A stretch of DNA of 51,913 nucleotides from an uncultured Eubacteriales bacterium (GTDB lineage: Bacteria; Bacillota; Clostridia; Oscillospirales; Oscillospiraceae). The notes under the pieces were generated by a model. That model made no database searches, was not told the origin of the DNA, and saw only the letters and a list, made by a program, of their open reading frames with translations. The position numbers and the translations under genes are program-made. The DNA is taken from positions 1-51,913 of the forward strand of contig CABSBF010000012.1 in assembly GCA_902475855.1 (NCBI GenBank), read 5' to 3'. The number at the start of each line of letters is the position of its first letter. Position 1 is the first letter of the stretch. Of the stretch, positions 17,656-26,434 are shown in pieces.

Positions 17656-18912
17656 ATGGCAAAGCAGAAATTTGAAAGAACCAAGCCGCACGTCAACATC
17701 GGCACCATTGGCCACATCGACCATGGCAAGACCACGTTGACCGCTGCAATCACCAAGTATCTGTCCTTCTTCGGCGATGCGACCTTTACCGACTATGCTA
17801 ACATCGATAAGGCCCCCGAAGAGAAGGCTCGTGGTATCACAATCAATACCTCTCACGTTGAGTATGAGACCAACGACCGCGTTGGCCACAACTACAAGAC
17901 CGGTGAGGACGGCGTCGAGATCCACGGCCGTCACTATGCTCACGTTGACTGCCCGGGCCACGCCGACTATATCAAGAACATGATCACCGGCGCTGCTCAG
18001 ATGGACGGCGCGATCCTCGTTATCGCTGCTTCCGACGGCCCCATGGCTCAGACCAAGGAGCACCTGCTGCTGGCCCGTCAGGTTAACGTTCCCTCCATCC
18101 TGGTTTTCCTGAACAAGTGCGACCAGGTTGACGACGACGAACTGCTTGAGCTCGTCGAGATGGAAGTCCGCGAGACTCTGGACTTCTACGGCTTCCCCGG
18201 AGATGACACCCCCATCATCCGCGGCTCCGCTCTGAACGCTCTGGTTTCCGAGTCCTCCGATCCCAAAGCTCCCGAGTACGAGTGCATCGAGAACCTCATG
18301 CAGGCTGTCGATACCTGGATCCCGACTCCCGACCGCAAGGCCGATCAGCCGTTCCTGATGCCTGTCGAAGACGTCTTCACCATCTCCGGCCGTGGCACCG
18401 TTGCTACCGGTCGTGTTGAGCGTGGCCAGATCAAGAAGAATGAGCCCGTCGAAATCGTCGGCCTCATGGAAGAGAAGAAGCAGACTGTCGTTACCGACAT
18501 CGAAATGTTCCACAAGCTGCTCGACTTCGCAGAAGCAGGCGACAACATCGGCGCTCTGCTCCGCGGCGTTGACAAGAAGAGCATCGAGCGTGGTCAGGTT
18601 CTGTCCAAGCCCGGCTCCATCCATCCGCACACCAAGTTCAAGGGCCAGGTTTACGTCCTGAAGAAGGAAGAAGGCGGCCGTCATACTCCGTTCTTCAACA
18701 ACTATCGCCCGCAGTTCTATTTCCGTACCACGGACGTTACCGGCATCATCACTCTGCCTGAAGGCGTTGAGATGTGCATGCCCGGCGACAACATCGACAT
18801 GGACGTCGAGCTGATCACCCCGATCGCTATCGAGAAGGGCCTCCGCTTCGCTATCCGTGAAGGTGGCCGTACCGTCGGTTCCGGCGTTGTCATCGAGATC
18901 AACGAGGGCTAA
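17656..18912 (+). CDS. tuf: Elongation factor Tu with an insertion in the G domain
   Basis: Delivers aminoacyl-tRNA to the ribosome. The ATG at 17656 follows AGGAGG. Motifs: GHIDHGKTT (G1), RGITI, DCPGH (G3), NKCD (G4), GSAL (G5), and the conserved domain II/III signatures GRGTVATGRVERG and GGRHTPFF. The length is 418 residues against about 394-400 for most bacterial EF-Tu. The excess is a ~17-residue insertion at residues 73-91, between SHVEYET and RHYAHVDCPGH, i.e. in the beta-hairpin between switch I and G3. The insert is hydrophilic (rich in D, G, H, E). The reading frame and flanking residues are intact, so this is a real feature, not an error in obvious coding sequence. Confidence 0.98.
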   Translation: MAKQKFERTKPHVNIGTIGHIDHGKTTLTAAITKYLSFFGDATFTDYANIDKAPEEKARGITINTSHVEYETNDRVGHNYKTGEDGVEIHGRHYAHVDCPGHADYIKNMITGAAQMDGAILVIAASDGPMAQTKEHLLLARQVNVPSILVFLNKCDQVDDDELLELVEMEVRETLDFYGFPGDDTPIIRGSALNALVSESSDPKAPEYECIENLMQAVDTWIPTPDRKADQPFLMPVEDVFTISGRGTVATGRVERGQIKKNEPVEIVGLMEEKKQTVVTDIEMFHKLLDFAEAGDNIGALLRGVDKKSIERGQVLSKPGSIHPHTKFKGQVYVLKKEEGGRHTPFFNNYRPQFYFRTTDVTGIITLPEGVEMCMPGDNIDMDVELITPIAIEKGLRFAIREGGRTVGSGVVIEINEG

Positions 18913-18924
18913 TTCCTAAAACCG

Positions 18925-18959
18925 CTGCCGCAGCAAGAAATTGCTGCGGCAGTTTTTTT
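18925..18959 (+). terminator. Strong intrinsic terminator after tuf
   Basis: 12-bp perfect stem CTGCCGCAGCAA (18925-18936) / TTGCTGCGGCAG (18941-18952) capped by a GAAA tetraloop and followed by T7 (18953-18959). Confidence 0.97.
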
Positions 18960-19322
18960 GCATGCGGAGTGCTGTGACAGGGAAGAAATGCTGTCGCCTC
19001 GACACGGCGGCACGGCTATTTTGATAATTCGTAAAGAGTCAGAGCAGCGCCATTGCTCTGACTTATTTGCTTGCAAAAACTACCCGTTAAATGTATTTAA
19101 CCGTGATGCTGCGGCCTTTCCACTGTGGATTACCGCCGTCTGCCGAAAAGCTAAAAAATTTTCTTGTCAGCTTGCACAGCTATCCCATGAGGACGCTTTG
19201 AAAAATTGGTGCTTCGGTCAATAAGCTGTCTGACAACTTGTTTTTCTGTTGTAATTGAAAAGCGCTATGTGATTCAAATTTTGTGCAACCATCTGAAGTG
19301 TGTCGGAATCCGCCGAAACCTG
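18960..19322. other. Non-coding gap with a hairpin and a palindrome
   Basis: No convincing gene; an 88-codon open frame at 18958-19224 starts inside the tuf terminator tail, lacks a ribosome site and has an unlikely composition. Two structures are visible: a hairpin AGTCAGAGCA/TGCTCTGACT (about 19037-19063, seven-base loop, weak T tail) and a perfect 7-2-7 palindrome GTTAAAT-GT-ATTTAAC (19086-19101), which looks like a repressor half-site pair. The region is AT-richer than its flanks. Confidence 0.45.
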
Positions 19323-19407
19323 TTGACGGCTTTGTGAAATTCTGCTACTGTGTAGGTGGATGAAGCAATAATTTTGTTAGTTCTATACAAAAATTTTGAG
19401 CATCCAC
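19323..19407 (+). promoter_or_regulatory. Promoter and long 5' hairpin upstream of the BMP-family lipoprotein gene
   Basis: A possible -35 TTGACG (19323-19328) with a weak -10 TACTGT (19346-19351, 17-base spacer) puts the start near 19358. The new transcript would begin almost at once with a hairpin: GTGGATG (19356-19362) pairs with CATCCAC (19401-19407), and the interior CAATAATTTTGT / ACAAAAATTTTG continues the stem with two mismatches. It could stabilise the mRNA or act as an operator/leader. I found no purine-riboswitch core here. Confidence 0.45.
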
Positions 19408-19455
19408 GTCCGGAAAAAGAAAAACAAGACAAGAACTGAATGGAGGAAATTTGTT

Positions 19456-20451
19456 GTGAAAAAACTGATTGCTGTCCTGGTAGCTCTCTCCCTGATCGCC
19501 GTGCTTGTTGCCTGCGGTGCGCCGGCACCTCAGAAAGAAAAGTATCAAGCCAAGGTTGCCCTCTGCCTGGTGACTCCCGCAAACGACGGCGCGTGGAGCC
19601 AGTTTGCCTATGATGCCGTTATGAAGGCAAAAGAGACTTACAACATTGACGTGAAGTACACCGAAAACATTGCTCCCACTGAAATGGAAGCCGTGTTTAC
19701 CGACTATGCATCCCAGGGCTTCGATCTTATCATTGGCCACAGCTTTTCCTTCGGTGACGCGGCTCTTACTGTCGCGGAACGTTATCCCGAAACGAAGTTC
19801 GTCATCATTGACGGCACGGTCGGCTCTGACAATGTTGCCTCCTACACACTGAAGACCCAGGATCTCGGCTACCTGGAAGGCATCGTTGCCGGCATGATGA
19901 CCAAGACCAACAAGGTCGGCCTTGTTGCCGGACTTGTCGGCCCCGCGATCATCAAGGTCAGCGAGGCATATAAGCTTGGCGTTCAGGCTGTCAACCCTAA
20001 TTGCGATGTGTACACGGCCTACACCGGTTCTACCGAGGACGTTCAGAAGGCCAAGGAAGCAGCTCAGGCTATGATCGACAAGGGTGCTGACATCATTGCC
20101 GGCGCCGCCAACTCCTCCAACGCCGGCATGATCAAGGCTTGCGATGAAGCCGGCATCTATTCGATGGGTGAGCTGGATCAGCAGCCGCTTGCTCCCGACA
20201 GCGTTCTTTTCTGCAACGTCAACAATATTGAAAACCTCGTGCTCCAGGCGGTCACTGATACGATCAACGGCAATTTCGTCGGCGGCGTTCGTGAGTATGG
20301 TATTGCGGCAAATGTCTGCCAGCTTTCCGAGTTCAGCTCTCATGTTCCTCAGGAAGTCAAGGACAAGGTTGCCGAGTGCATGGAAGAAATGCGCAGCGGA
20401 AAACTGGATATCCCGATGATCGTTGAGATCTCTGACGATATCATCCATTGA
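19456..20451 (+). CDS. BMP/PnrA-family purine nucleoside-binding lipoprotein
   Basis: 331 residues, extracellular substrate-binding protein of a nucleoside ABC importer (Med/PnrA/BmpA family; NupN in B. subtilis). The GTG at 19456 is nine bases after GGAGG; upstream in-frame codons have no site. The signal ends in lipobox LVAC with Cys20. Family features: the opening KVALCLVTPANDGAWSQFAYD, GHSFSFGDAA..VAERYPE.KFVIIDG, YLEGIVAGMMTKTNKVG, GADIIAGAANSSNAGMIKA and YSMGELDQQPLAPD. It is followed by a strong terminator and then the ATPase and permease genes, so the binding protein can be made in excess over the transporter. Purine specificity is inferred from the guanine deaminase gene downstream. 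Confidence 0.9.
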   Translation: MKKLIAVLVALSLIAVLVACGAPAPQKEKYQAKVALCLVTPANDGAWSQFAYDAVMKAKETYNIDVKYTENIAPTEMEAVFTDYASQGFDLIIGHSFSFGDAALTVAERYPETKFVIIDGTVGSDNVASYTLKTQDLGYLEGIVAGMMTKTNKVGLVAGLVGPAIIKVSEAYKLGVQAVNPNCDVYTAYTGSTEDVQKAKEAAQAMIDKGADIIAGAANSSNAGMIKACDEAGIYSMGELDQQPLAPDSVLFCNVNNIENLVLQAVTDTINGNFVGGVREYGIAANVCQLSEFSSHVPQEVKDKVAECMEEMRSGKLDIPMIVEISDDIIH

Positions 20452-20479
20452 TTGAGACAATAACGGATTGATCTTAACT

Positions 20480-20523
20480 GTGCGGCAGAATCAGCAAATG
20501 CTGCATTCTGCCGCACTTTTTTT
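20480..20523 (+). terminator. Intrinsic terminator inside the nucleoside-transport operon
   Basis: GTGCGGCAGAAT (20480-20491) pairs with ATTCTGCCGCAC (20505-20516), with a further CAGC/GCTG stem in the loop, followed by T7 (20517-20523). It separates the lipoprotein gene from the ATPase gene. The 169 bases after it hold no clear promoter, so the transporter genes may depend on read-through. Confidence 0.93.
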
Positions 20524-20692
20524 GAAAAAGCGCACGCTAAGGCGCTGCCTCTTTGCGGAGGAAGGATACCCGTAGCAGGCAAAAGAGAAGATTTTGACGG
20601 GGCTGTCAACCCGGCAGTGGAAAGCACTGAGCAGACTTTTTGCTCGAATGGTTCGCTGCAACGATTGACGACCTGACGTAGGAGACAAAACT

Positions 20693-22225
20693 ATGGCTTT
20701 GTTAGAAATGAGAGGCATCACCAAGTATTTTTACGGTGTTGCTGCCAACGATCACGTAGATCTGACGGTGGAGGAAGGAGAAATCCATGCCCTGCTGGGT
20801 GAAAACGGCGCGGGAAAAACCACGCTGATGAATATTCTCTATGGCCTCTACCGTTCCGATGAGGGTGAAATTTGCTGGGAAGGGAAGAAGGTATTCTTCC
20901 TCAAACCGCAGGATGCCATTAACTGCGGCATTGGCATGGTGCATCAGCACTTTATGCTCGTCCGCCCGATGACGGTTTTGCAGAACATTATCCTGGGTAT
21001 GAAGCTGGACGGTTACCCGTTCATTCAGAAAAAAGAAGTTGCGCGGCAGATCGAAACGCTTTCGCAGAAATATGGTCTTGCTGTGGATGTTCACAAACGA
21101 ATTGAAGATCTTTCCGTGGGTGAGCAGCAGCGCGTCGAGATTCTGAAAGCGCTATTCAGGAATGCAAAGCTGCTGGTACTGGATGAGCCGACCGCCGTCC
21201 TCACCCCACAGGAAACCGAAGTGCTGTTTGCGGTTTTGAAGTCCCTCAAAAAGGACGGACACAGCGTCATCCTGATTTCCCACAAGCTTGCTGAGATCAT
21301 GGAAGTCACGGACAGAATAACCGTTCTTCGTGACGGCAAGAATGTCGAAACGCTTGTGACATCGGAGTGTACGGAGTCGCTGCTGTCTCAGCTTATGATC
21401 GGACGGCAGATTCGCACGGACAGAATCGAATATGAAACCAAACCGGCAGAGGAGCTGGTTCTGGAAATAGACGACCTGACACTCAAAAATCCGAACGGGA
21501 GCAAGCCTTATCTCGATCATGTTTCCCTTCAGATTCATGCCGGAGAAATTTTGGGCATTGCCGGTGTCGACGGCAACGGACAGAATTACCTTGCCGAGTT
21601 CATTTGTGGCATTCGCCGCCAGAATTCCAAAGCGGTTTTGTTCAAGGGAAGGCATATCGACAAGCTGAATGTGCGGCAGCACTTCAATCTGGGAATTGCC
21701 TATATTCCGGATGACCGCCATCGCGACGGACTGGTTCTGGACAAAAATGTAAAAGAAAATCTGATCCTGCGCAACTACAAGACCGCGGCAATTTCAAAAT
21801 TCGGCGTGATTGACGACAAAAAGGTGACGCGGTTTGCCGAAAAATCCATCAAGGACTTTACGATCCGCGTACACAGCCCGGCAGAGCGAGCCGGAAACCT
21901 GTCCGGCGGCAACCAGCAGAAGATCATTCTTGCCAGAGAAATCGCAGAAATCCCCGACCTGCTTGTTGCGATGCAGCCGACGCGCGGCCTCGACATCGGC
22001 GCTTCCGGCTATGTCCGCAACTGTATGCAGTCGCTTCGCGAGCAGGGCAAGGGTGTGCTTCTGATCTCGACCGATCTGGATGAGATCATGCAGGTGTCGG
22101 ACCGGATTGCCGTCATGTATGAGGGACGAATCATGGGAATCGTTGAAAACACCGGCGACCTGAAGCCGGAGACGCTGGGCCTGATGATGGGCGGCCGCAC
22201 GATTGAAGAGGTGATGGCAAAATGA
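20693..22225 (+). CDS. Nucleoside ABC importer ATPase with two nucleotide-binding domains (NupO-like)
   Basis: 510 residues, two ABC domains in tandem as in sugar/nucleoside importers. Domain 1: Walker A GENGAGKTT, Q-loop VHQHFMLV, signature LSVGEQQRVEI, Walker B LLVLDEPTAVLTPQE. Domain 2 (from about residue 255) has a degenerate Walker A GVDGNGQN without the lysine, signature NLSGGNQQKIIL, and Walker-B-like MQPTRGLDIGA, the asymmetric pattern usual for this family. ATG at 20693 with TAGGAG upstream. Its stop overlaps the next start (ATGA). It energises the two permeases that follow. Confidence 0.95.
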   Translation: MALLEMRGITKYFYGVAANDHVDLTVEEGEIHALLGENGAGKTTLMNILYGLYRSDEGEICWEGKKVFFLKPQDAINCGIGMVHQHFMLVRPMTVLQNIILGMKLDGYPFIQKKEVARQIETLSQKYGLAVDVHKRIEDLSVGEQQRVEILKALFRNAKLLVLDEPTAVLTPQETEVLFAVLKSLKKDGHSVILISHKLAEIMEVTDRITVLRDGKNVETLVTSECTESLLSQLMIGRQIRTDRIEYETKPAEELVLEIDDLTLKNPNGSKPYLDHVSLQIHAGEILGIAGVDGNGQNYLAEFICGIRRQNSKAVLFKGRHIDKLNVRQHFNLGIAYIPDDRHRDGLVLDKNVKENLILRNYKTAAISKFGVIDDKKVTRFAEKSIKDFTIRVHSPAERAGNLSGGNQQKIILAREIAEIPDLLVAMQPTRGLDIGASGYVRNCMQSLREQGKGVLLISTDLDEIMQVSDRIAVMYEGRIMGIVENTGDLKPETLGLMMGGRTIEEVMAK

Positions 22226-23256
22226 AAAAGAGAATCATAGAAATCACGGCATCAACGATTGCGGTGCTTCTTCTGGCGTCCGGGCTCATTCTGATGTGCA
22301 ACGCAAATCCGTTCTCCGCATTCCAGTACTTCTTCTACGGACTGTTTGGAACCGTGAACGGCTTTGCCGAGGTCCTGGTCAAGGCAACTCCGCTGATCCT
22401 TATGGGTTTGGGCGTTTCCATCTCCTTCCAGACCGGCTTTTTCAACATCGGCGCCGAGGGACAGTTTTACATGGGTGCATTGATGGCAACCTTTGTTGCA
22501 GTCATGATGCCGGGACCGGCATGGATGCGCTGCATCCTGGCCATTGTAGTTGCCTTCCTTTTTGGTGGCATATGGGCGTTTATCCCGGCCGTTTTAAAGA
22601 ACAAAATGGGAATCAGCGAAACGGTCAGCACGATCATGTTCAACTACATTGCCACCATGTTTGTGGGCATTGCGGTTCGCGGCGTCCTGATGGACAGCTC
22701 CGATTATCTGCCGCAGAGCGCGAAAACGGATTGCAATCTTCCCCGGCTGTTTCCGCCCACCAGACTTCACCTTGGATTTATCATCGCCATTGCGATTGCT
22801 GTCCTGATTTGGTTCATTATGAAACGGACGACGCTGGGCTATGAGCTCAAGATCAGCGGCAGCAATGCCAGAGGCGCATTCTGTGTCGGCATCCCCGTGC
22901 AGCGGAGTCTGCTGACGGCAGCAATCCTGAGCGGCGGACTGTCCGGCATTGCGGGCTCGGTCGAGCTGCTGGGTGTGCAGCACCGCCTGATGGAGAATCT
23001 TTCCGCCGGAAACGGATTTACTGCGATCTTAATCGCACTTCTGGCTAAAAACCATCCGCTTGGTGTGATCCTGGTGTCCATTCTCTACGCCACATTGCAG
23101 GTGGGAGCCAACACCATGCAGCGGCAGATGGGTATTCCTTCTTCCATCGTCAGCATCGTAATCGGATTTATTGTATTCCTCGTCTTGGCTAAGGATTTCT
23201 GGAAGCTGCATAATCAAGCAAAACTGGACAGAGTGGAGGCGAAGAAACATGAGTGA
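22222..23256 (+). CDS. Nucleoside ABC transporter permease 1 (NupP/YufP-like)
   Basis: 344 residues of the BPD_transp_2 (LivH/RbsC-like) family with about eight to ten hydrophobic helices. Diagnostic stretches are KATPLILMGLGVSISFQTGFFNIGAEGQFYMGAL and the loop ELKISGSNARGAF..GIPVQRSLL.AAILSGGLSGIAGSVELLGVQHRL, the ATPase-coupling region. It overlaps the ATPase gene by four bases and the second permease by eight. The two permeases form the transmembrane heterodimer. Confidence 0.94.
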   Translation: MKKRIIEITASTIAVLLLASGLILMCNANPFSAFQYFFYGLFGTVNGFAEVLVKATPLILMGLGVSISFQTGFFNIGAEGQFYMGALMATFVAVMMPGPAWMRCILAIVVAFLFGGIWAFIPAVLKNKMGISETVSTIMFNYIATMFVGIAVRGVLMDSSDYLPQSAKTDCNLPRLFPPTRLHLGFIIAIAIAVLIWFIMKRTTLGYELKISGSNARGAFCVGIPVQRSLLTAAILSGGLSGIAGSVELLGVQHRLMENLSAGNGFTAILIALLAKNHPLGVILVSILYATLQVGANTMQRQMGIPSSIVSIVIGFIVFLVLAKDFWKLHNQAKLDRVEAKKHE

Positions 23257-24193
23257 ATTGCTGCAGATCACTTTTTGGGCTACGTTCCTATCCGCCGCAA
23301 TCCGCACGGCAATCCCCGTTCTGTGCGCATCGCTGGGTGAAGACCTTTCGGAAAAAGCCGGCATTATCAACGTCGGCCTGGAAGCCGTCATGCTTACGGG
23401 CGCATTCTTCGGATTCGCAACTGCCTATCTGACGCACAGCCTCTTCTGGGGATTTGTTGTGGGAATGCTCGCGGGTATGGCCGCCAGCCTCTTCCATGCG
23501 TTCCTCTCCGTCTATCTCAAGCAGAATCAGAATGTCGCCGGTGTTGCCCTGAACCTCATGGCAACCGGTATCATCAGCTTCCTTTTCCAGCTCATGGTAA
23601 CGCGCTACGGCATTCCGCGGATCGACACCCTGCAGAACATCCCTATCCCGCTTCTCAGCAAGATCCCGCTCATCGGCGACGCACTCTTCAACAAGGATAT
23701 TGTCGTTTACCTCGCCTACCTTCTGGTGATCGGCATGGTCATTTTCTACAAAAAGACGGTGTGGGGCATGTCGTTGTGCGCGGTGGGAGAAAATCCCAGA
23801 GCGGCCGATACGGTCGGTATCTCCGTGTACAGAAATCAGTACCTGGCGGCGGCCGTCAACGGCCTGCTGGGCGGCTTGGGCGGCGCATATCTGCTGCTGG
23901 GTCAGTTGGGAATTTTCTTTGAAAACATCACTGCCGGCCGCGGCTATATTGCATTGGCCGTTGTCGTGTTCGGCCGGCGCAACCCGATCGGCATTTTCCT
24001 GGCAGCACTGTTCTTCGGCGCGGCGGAGGCATTCCAGTTCCGCCTGCAAATTCTCGGCATTTCTCTCCCCGTGCAGCTCTTTACCGGCCTGCCCTACGTC
24101 CTGACGGTTTTCTCCCTGCTGCTCGTGGCAAGAAATAAGAAAAATAATACTCCCTCTGCTTTGGGAACCGCTTATGACCGTATGTCAAGATAA
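23249..24193 (+). CDS. Nucleoside ABC transporter permease 2 (NupQ/YufQ-like)
   Basis: 314 residues. The ATG at 23249 is preceded by TGGAGGCGAAG; a longer frame from 23171 lies within the first permease and is discarded. Polytopic. Typical family segments: LSEKAGIINVGLEAVMLTGAFFGF, GVALNLMATGI, the coupling loop SLCAVGENPRAADTVGISVYRNQYLAAAVNGLLGGLGGAYL and GRGYIALAVVVFGRRNPIG. Together with the preceding permease it makes the translocation pore. The guanine deaminase gene starts 26 bases further on. Confidence 0.94.
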   Translation: MSELLQITFWATFLSAAIRTAIPVLCASLGEDLSEKAGIINVGLEAVMLTGAFFGFATAYLTHSLFWGFVVGMLAGMAASLFHAFLSVYLKQNQNVAGVALNLMATGIISFLFQLMVTRYGIPRIDTLQNIPIPLLSKIPLIGDALFNKDIVVYLAYLLVIGMVIFYKKTVWGMSLCAVGENPRAADTVGISVYRNQYLAAAVNGLLGGLGGAYLLLGQLGIFFENITAGRGYIALAVVVFGRRNPIGIFLAALFFGAAEAFQFRLQILGISLPVQLFTGLPYVLTVFSLLLVARNKKNNTPSALGTAYDRMSR

Positions 24194-24219
24194 TAAAAAG
24201 AAATGAGGTTTTAATCAAA

Positions 24220-25527
24220 ATGAGTATTCCTACGTTTGCCTTGAAGGGCCATATCATTCATACGCCTACGCCGGATAGCTTTGAGATTTTTGAGGACTCT
24301 TATGTGGTGTGCAAGGACAAGAAGGTTGCGGGCGTTTTCAAGGAGTTGCCGGAAGAATATCGCAACATCCCTGTCTACGATTATACCAACAAGCTGATCA
24401 TCCCCGGCATGGCCGACATTCACCAGCATGCGCCGCAGTACGGCTTCCGCGGCCTCGGAATGGCGCTGGATCTGGACAGCACATGGAACACCTGGTTTGA
24501 GCAGTATTCCCTGCCGGAGGAGAGCCATTTCCGGGATATAAACTATGCTGAAATGGCATATGAGAAATTCACCAACGATCTGCTGAAAACCACCACCACC
24601 AGAACCTGTACCTTTGCAACGATCCACCGCCCTGCGACGGAGCTCCTGATGAAAAAGATGGCAGACAAGGGCTTTGCTTCCTATGTCGGAAAGCTGAATA
24701 TGGACAGAAACTCCATTGAGGGATTGCAGGAGACGACGGAAGAATCTCTGAGAGAGACGAGAACGTGGCTGGAAAACACCTGCGGCAAGTATGAATATGT
24801 CAAGCCTATGATCACTCCGCGCTATACGCCGTCCTGCACGGATAAGTGCATGGAAGGACTTCAGAAGCTGATCCGGGAGTTCAATGTTCCTACACAGTCC
24901 CATCTCAGCGAAGGCCTTGACGAGATCGAATGGGTCAAGGAGCTGAAGCCTGAGATCTCCTTCTACGGACAGGCCTACGATATGTATGATATGCTGGGCT
25001 CCACAGTGCAGAGTGTTCAGGCACACTGCGTTTTCCCGACGCCGGAGGAATTTGAACTGATGACGCAGCGCAAAAACCTCTGGGTAGCTCACTGCCCGCA
25101 GAGCAATCTGAACGCCAACGGCTTCGCAGCGCCGATTCGCCGCTATATGGCGGCCGGTGTGCACGTCGGACTTGGCTCCGATATCGCCGGCAGCAACACA
25201 ATGAACATGTTCCGCGCGATCACGGATGCCATTACCGCCTCCAAGATCTACTGGCACAATGTTGAAAGAAAGGGCGACCCGTTTGCCAAGAAGACCTACC
25301 TGACCATTCCTGCCGCGTTCTATCTTGCAACAAAGGGCGGCTGCTCCTTCTGGGGTAAGGCCGGCAGCTTTGAGGATGACAGTCTCTTCGATGCCGTTGT
25401 CATCGACGATTCGCCGCTGTGGGACTTCAACAAAAGAAGCGTTCGCCAGAGAATCGACCGGGTTGTCTTCCAGGCGGACGAGCGGCATACATTTGCCAAG
25501 TTCATCAACGGCAGAAAAGTCTATTGA
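24220..25527 (+). CDS. guaD: Guanine deaminase / related amidohydrolase
   Basis: 435 residues, amidohydrolase superfamily. Metal ligands and catalytic residues: H68-x-H70 (HQH in GMADIHQHAPQYGFRG), H228 (SHLSE), H269 (AHC) and D321 (GSDIAGS). The residues around HQHAPQY and the ARFT-like segment MITPRYTPSC are those of guanine deaminases, which convert guanine to xanthine and ammonia. It closes the purine island: nucleobase or nucleoside enters by the upstream ABC importer and guanine is routed to xanthine. Close relatives deaminate other bases, so specificity is probable rather than proven. The ATG at 24220 follows AAATGAGGTTT. Confidence 0.88.
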   Translation: MSIPTFALKGHIIHTPTPDSFEIFEDSYVVCKDKKVAGVFKELPEEYRNIPVYDYTNKLIIPGMADIHQHAPQYGFRGLGMALDLDSTWNTWFEQYSLPEESHFRDINYAEMAYEKFTNDLLKTTTTRTCTFATIHRPATELLMKKMADKGFASYVGKLNMDRNSIEGLQETTEESLRETRTWLENTCGKYEYVKPMITPRYTPSCTDKCMEGLQKLIREFNVPTQSHLSEGLDEIEWVKELKPEISFYGQAYDMYDMLGSTVQSVQAHCVFPTPEEFELMTQRKNLWVAHCPQSNLNANGFAAPIRRYMAAGVHVGLGSDIAGSNTMNMFRAITDAITASKIYWHNVERKGDPFAKKTYLTIPAAFYLATKGGCSFWGKAGSFEDDSLFDAVVIDDSPLWDFNKRSVRQRIDRVVFQADERHTFAKFINGRKVY

Positions 25528-25572
25528 TTTGATCTTTGCATAAGCGCGAAGCGCTGAACAGTACCAAAAGAG

Positions 25573-25616
25573 CAATCGCCGCCTTCTCATTTGAAGAGAA
25601 GGTGGCGATTGATTTT
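25573..25616. terminator. Bidirectional terminator between guaD and the GntR regulator
   Basis: CAATCGCCGCCTTCTC (25573-25588) pairs with GAGAAGGTGGCGATTG (25596-25611), with one G-T pair and a seven-base loop. ATTTTG follows on the plus side and CTCTTTT on the minus side. The stop codon of the minus-strand regulator (25589-25587) lies at the loop edge of the hairpin. Confidence 0.85.
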
Positions 25617-26330
25617 GTAGTCAATATAAGTGGTATCCGAAAAGAACTGCGTACACATCAGCGGACGATTCTTTTCGTCATAGCAGATGCTCTGCATATA
25701 CAGAAGCGTTTTGTCAGGAAGCGTGAAACGCCCCTCCAGAAGAGCCGTTTTTTCCTGATCTGCAATGGAAAAACTGAGGTCGTCTCTGTTTGAGATTCTG
25801 CCGGTCATGCGAAAGAACAGCTTTCGCAGATCAATCTCCGGGTTATAAATATAGTTGCGGCTGTCCTCCGTTGACAGCAGGGCAGAGGGGAAGCAGTCCT
25901 CCAGCAGCACGGCAAACGTGCCGCTTGCATAGAAGGGGAGGTGGCGGCGGATGATTTCCTGCTCGGGTGGGACATCCAGAATGGCTGAGAAGTACGGACC
26001 GGCAGGAGTTCGGTGAACCTGTACCGGTGCACAGCTTGAGACAAATCCCTTTGCCTCTATCATAGTGGGAATGTCAATAAAATACAGCAGGTTTTCAGCT
26101 TCACTGACTGGCGGGGTCAAAAGATATGTGCCGCTTCCCTTTTTCCGGATAATGTAGCCCTCAAATTCCAGATGCGTCAACACTTCCCGGATGGTAGCGC
26201 GGCTGACGGAGTAGGCCTTTGCCAGTGCAGGTTCGGAGGGAAGACGCTGCCCTTTTTCCATGTTGATAAAGGAGCGGATGAGCGCCTCGCGGATGCGCTT
26301 CGGGTTGGTTCCTCTAAATAAATCAGACAT
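25587..26330 (-). CDS. GntR-family transcriptional regulator with UTRA ligand domain
   Basis: 247 residues. The start at 26330 has AAAGGAG seven bases upstream; the longer open frame to 26507 has none. N-terminal winged helix (residues ~10-75): LPSEPALAKAYSVSRATIREVLTHLEFEGYIIRKKGSGTYL. The C-terminal UTRA fold (HutC/FarR type) binds a small effector. It faces the purine transport/deaminase cluster and shares its terminator, so it is the obvious candidate regulator of that cluster, perhaps through the palindrome at 19086-19101 (inference). Confidence 0.88.
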   Translation of the reverse strand: MSDLFRGTNPKRIREALIRSFINMEKGQRLPSEPALAKAYSVSRATIREVLTHLEFEGYIIRKKGSGTYLLTPPVSEAENLLYFIDIPTMIEAKGFVSSCAPVQVHRTPAGPYFSAILDVPPEQEIIRRHLPFYASGTFAVLLEDCFPSALLSTEDSRNYIYNPEIDLRKLFFRMTGRISNRDDLSFSIADQEKTALLEGRFTLPDKTLLYMQSICYDEKNRPLMCTQFFSDTTYIDYKINRHLLFK

Positions 26331-26378
26331 AGGCAATCTCCTTTCCGGCATGGGTGGGCAGTGAAAAATCACTTTATT

Positions 26379-26407
26379 ATGATAAGCTAAAAACGGGGAA
26401 AAAGCAA
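26379..26407 (-). promoter_or_regulatory. Promoter for the GntR regulator
   Basis: On the minus strand TTGCTT (26407-26402), 17-base spacer, TATCAT (26384-26379). Transcription would start about 40 bases before the ATG at 26330. Confidence 0.5.
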
Positions 26408-26434
26408 CTGTTTTCCCCGGCCTTAAACAGACAC

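Noticed and set aside
18958..19224. 88-codon open frame after tuf
   Set aside because: Starts within the terminator tail, no ribosome site, overlaps a hairpin and a palindrome, product has no family features.
19225..19455. Purine riboswitch upstream of the BMP-family gene
   Set aside because: The conserved three-way-junction core (TATA...TATGG...TAA pattern) is not present; only a long hairpin is seen.
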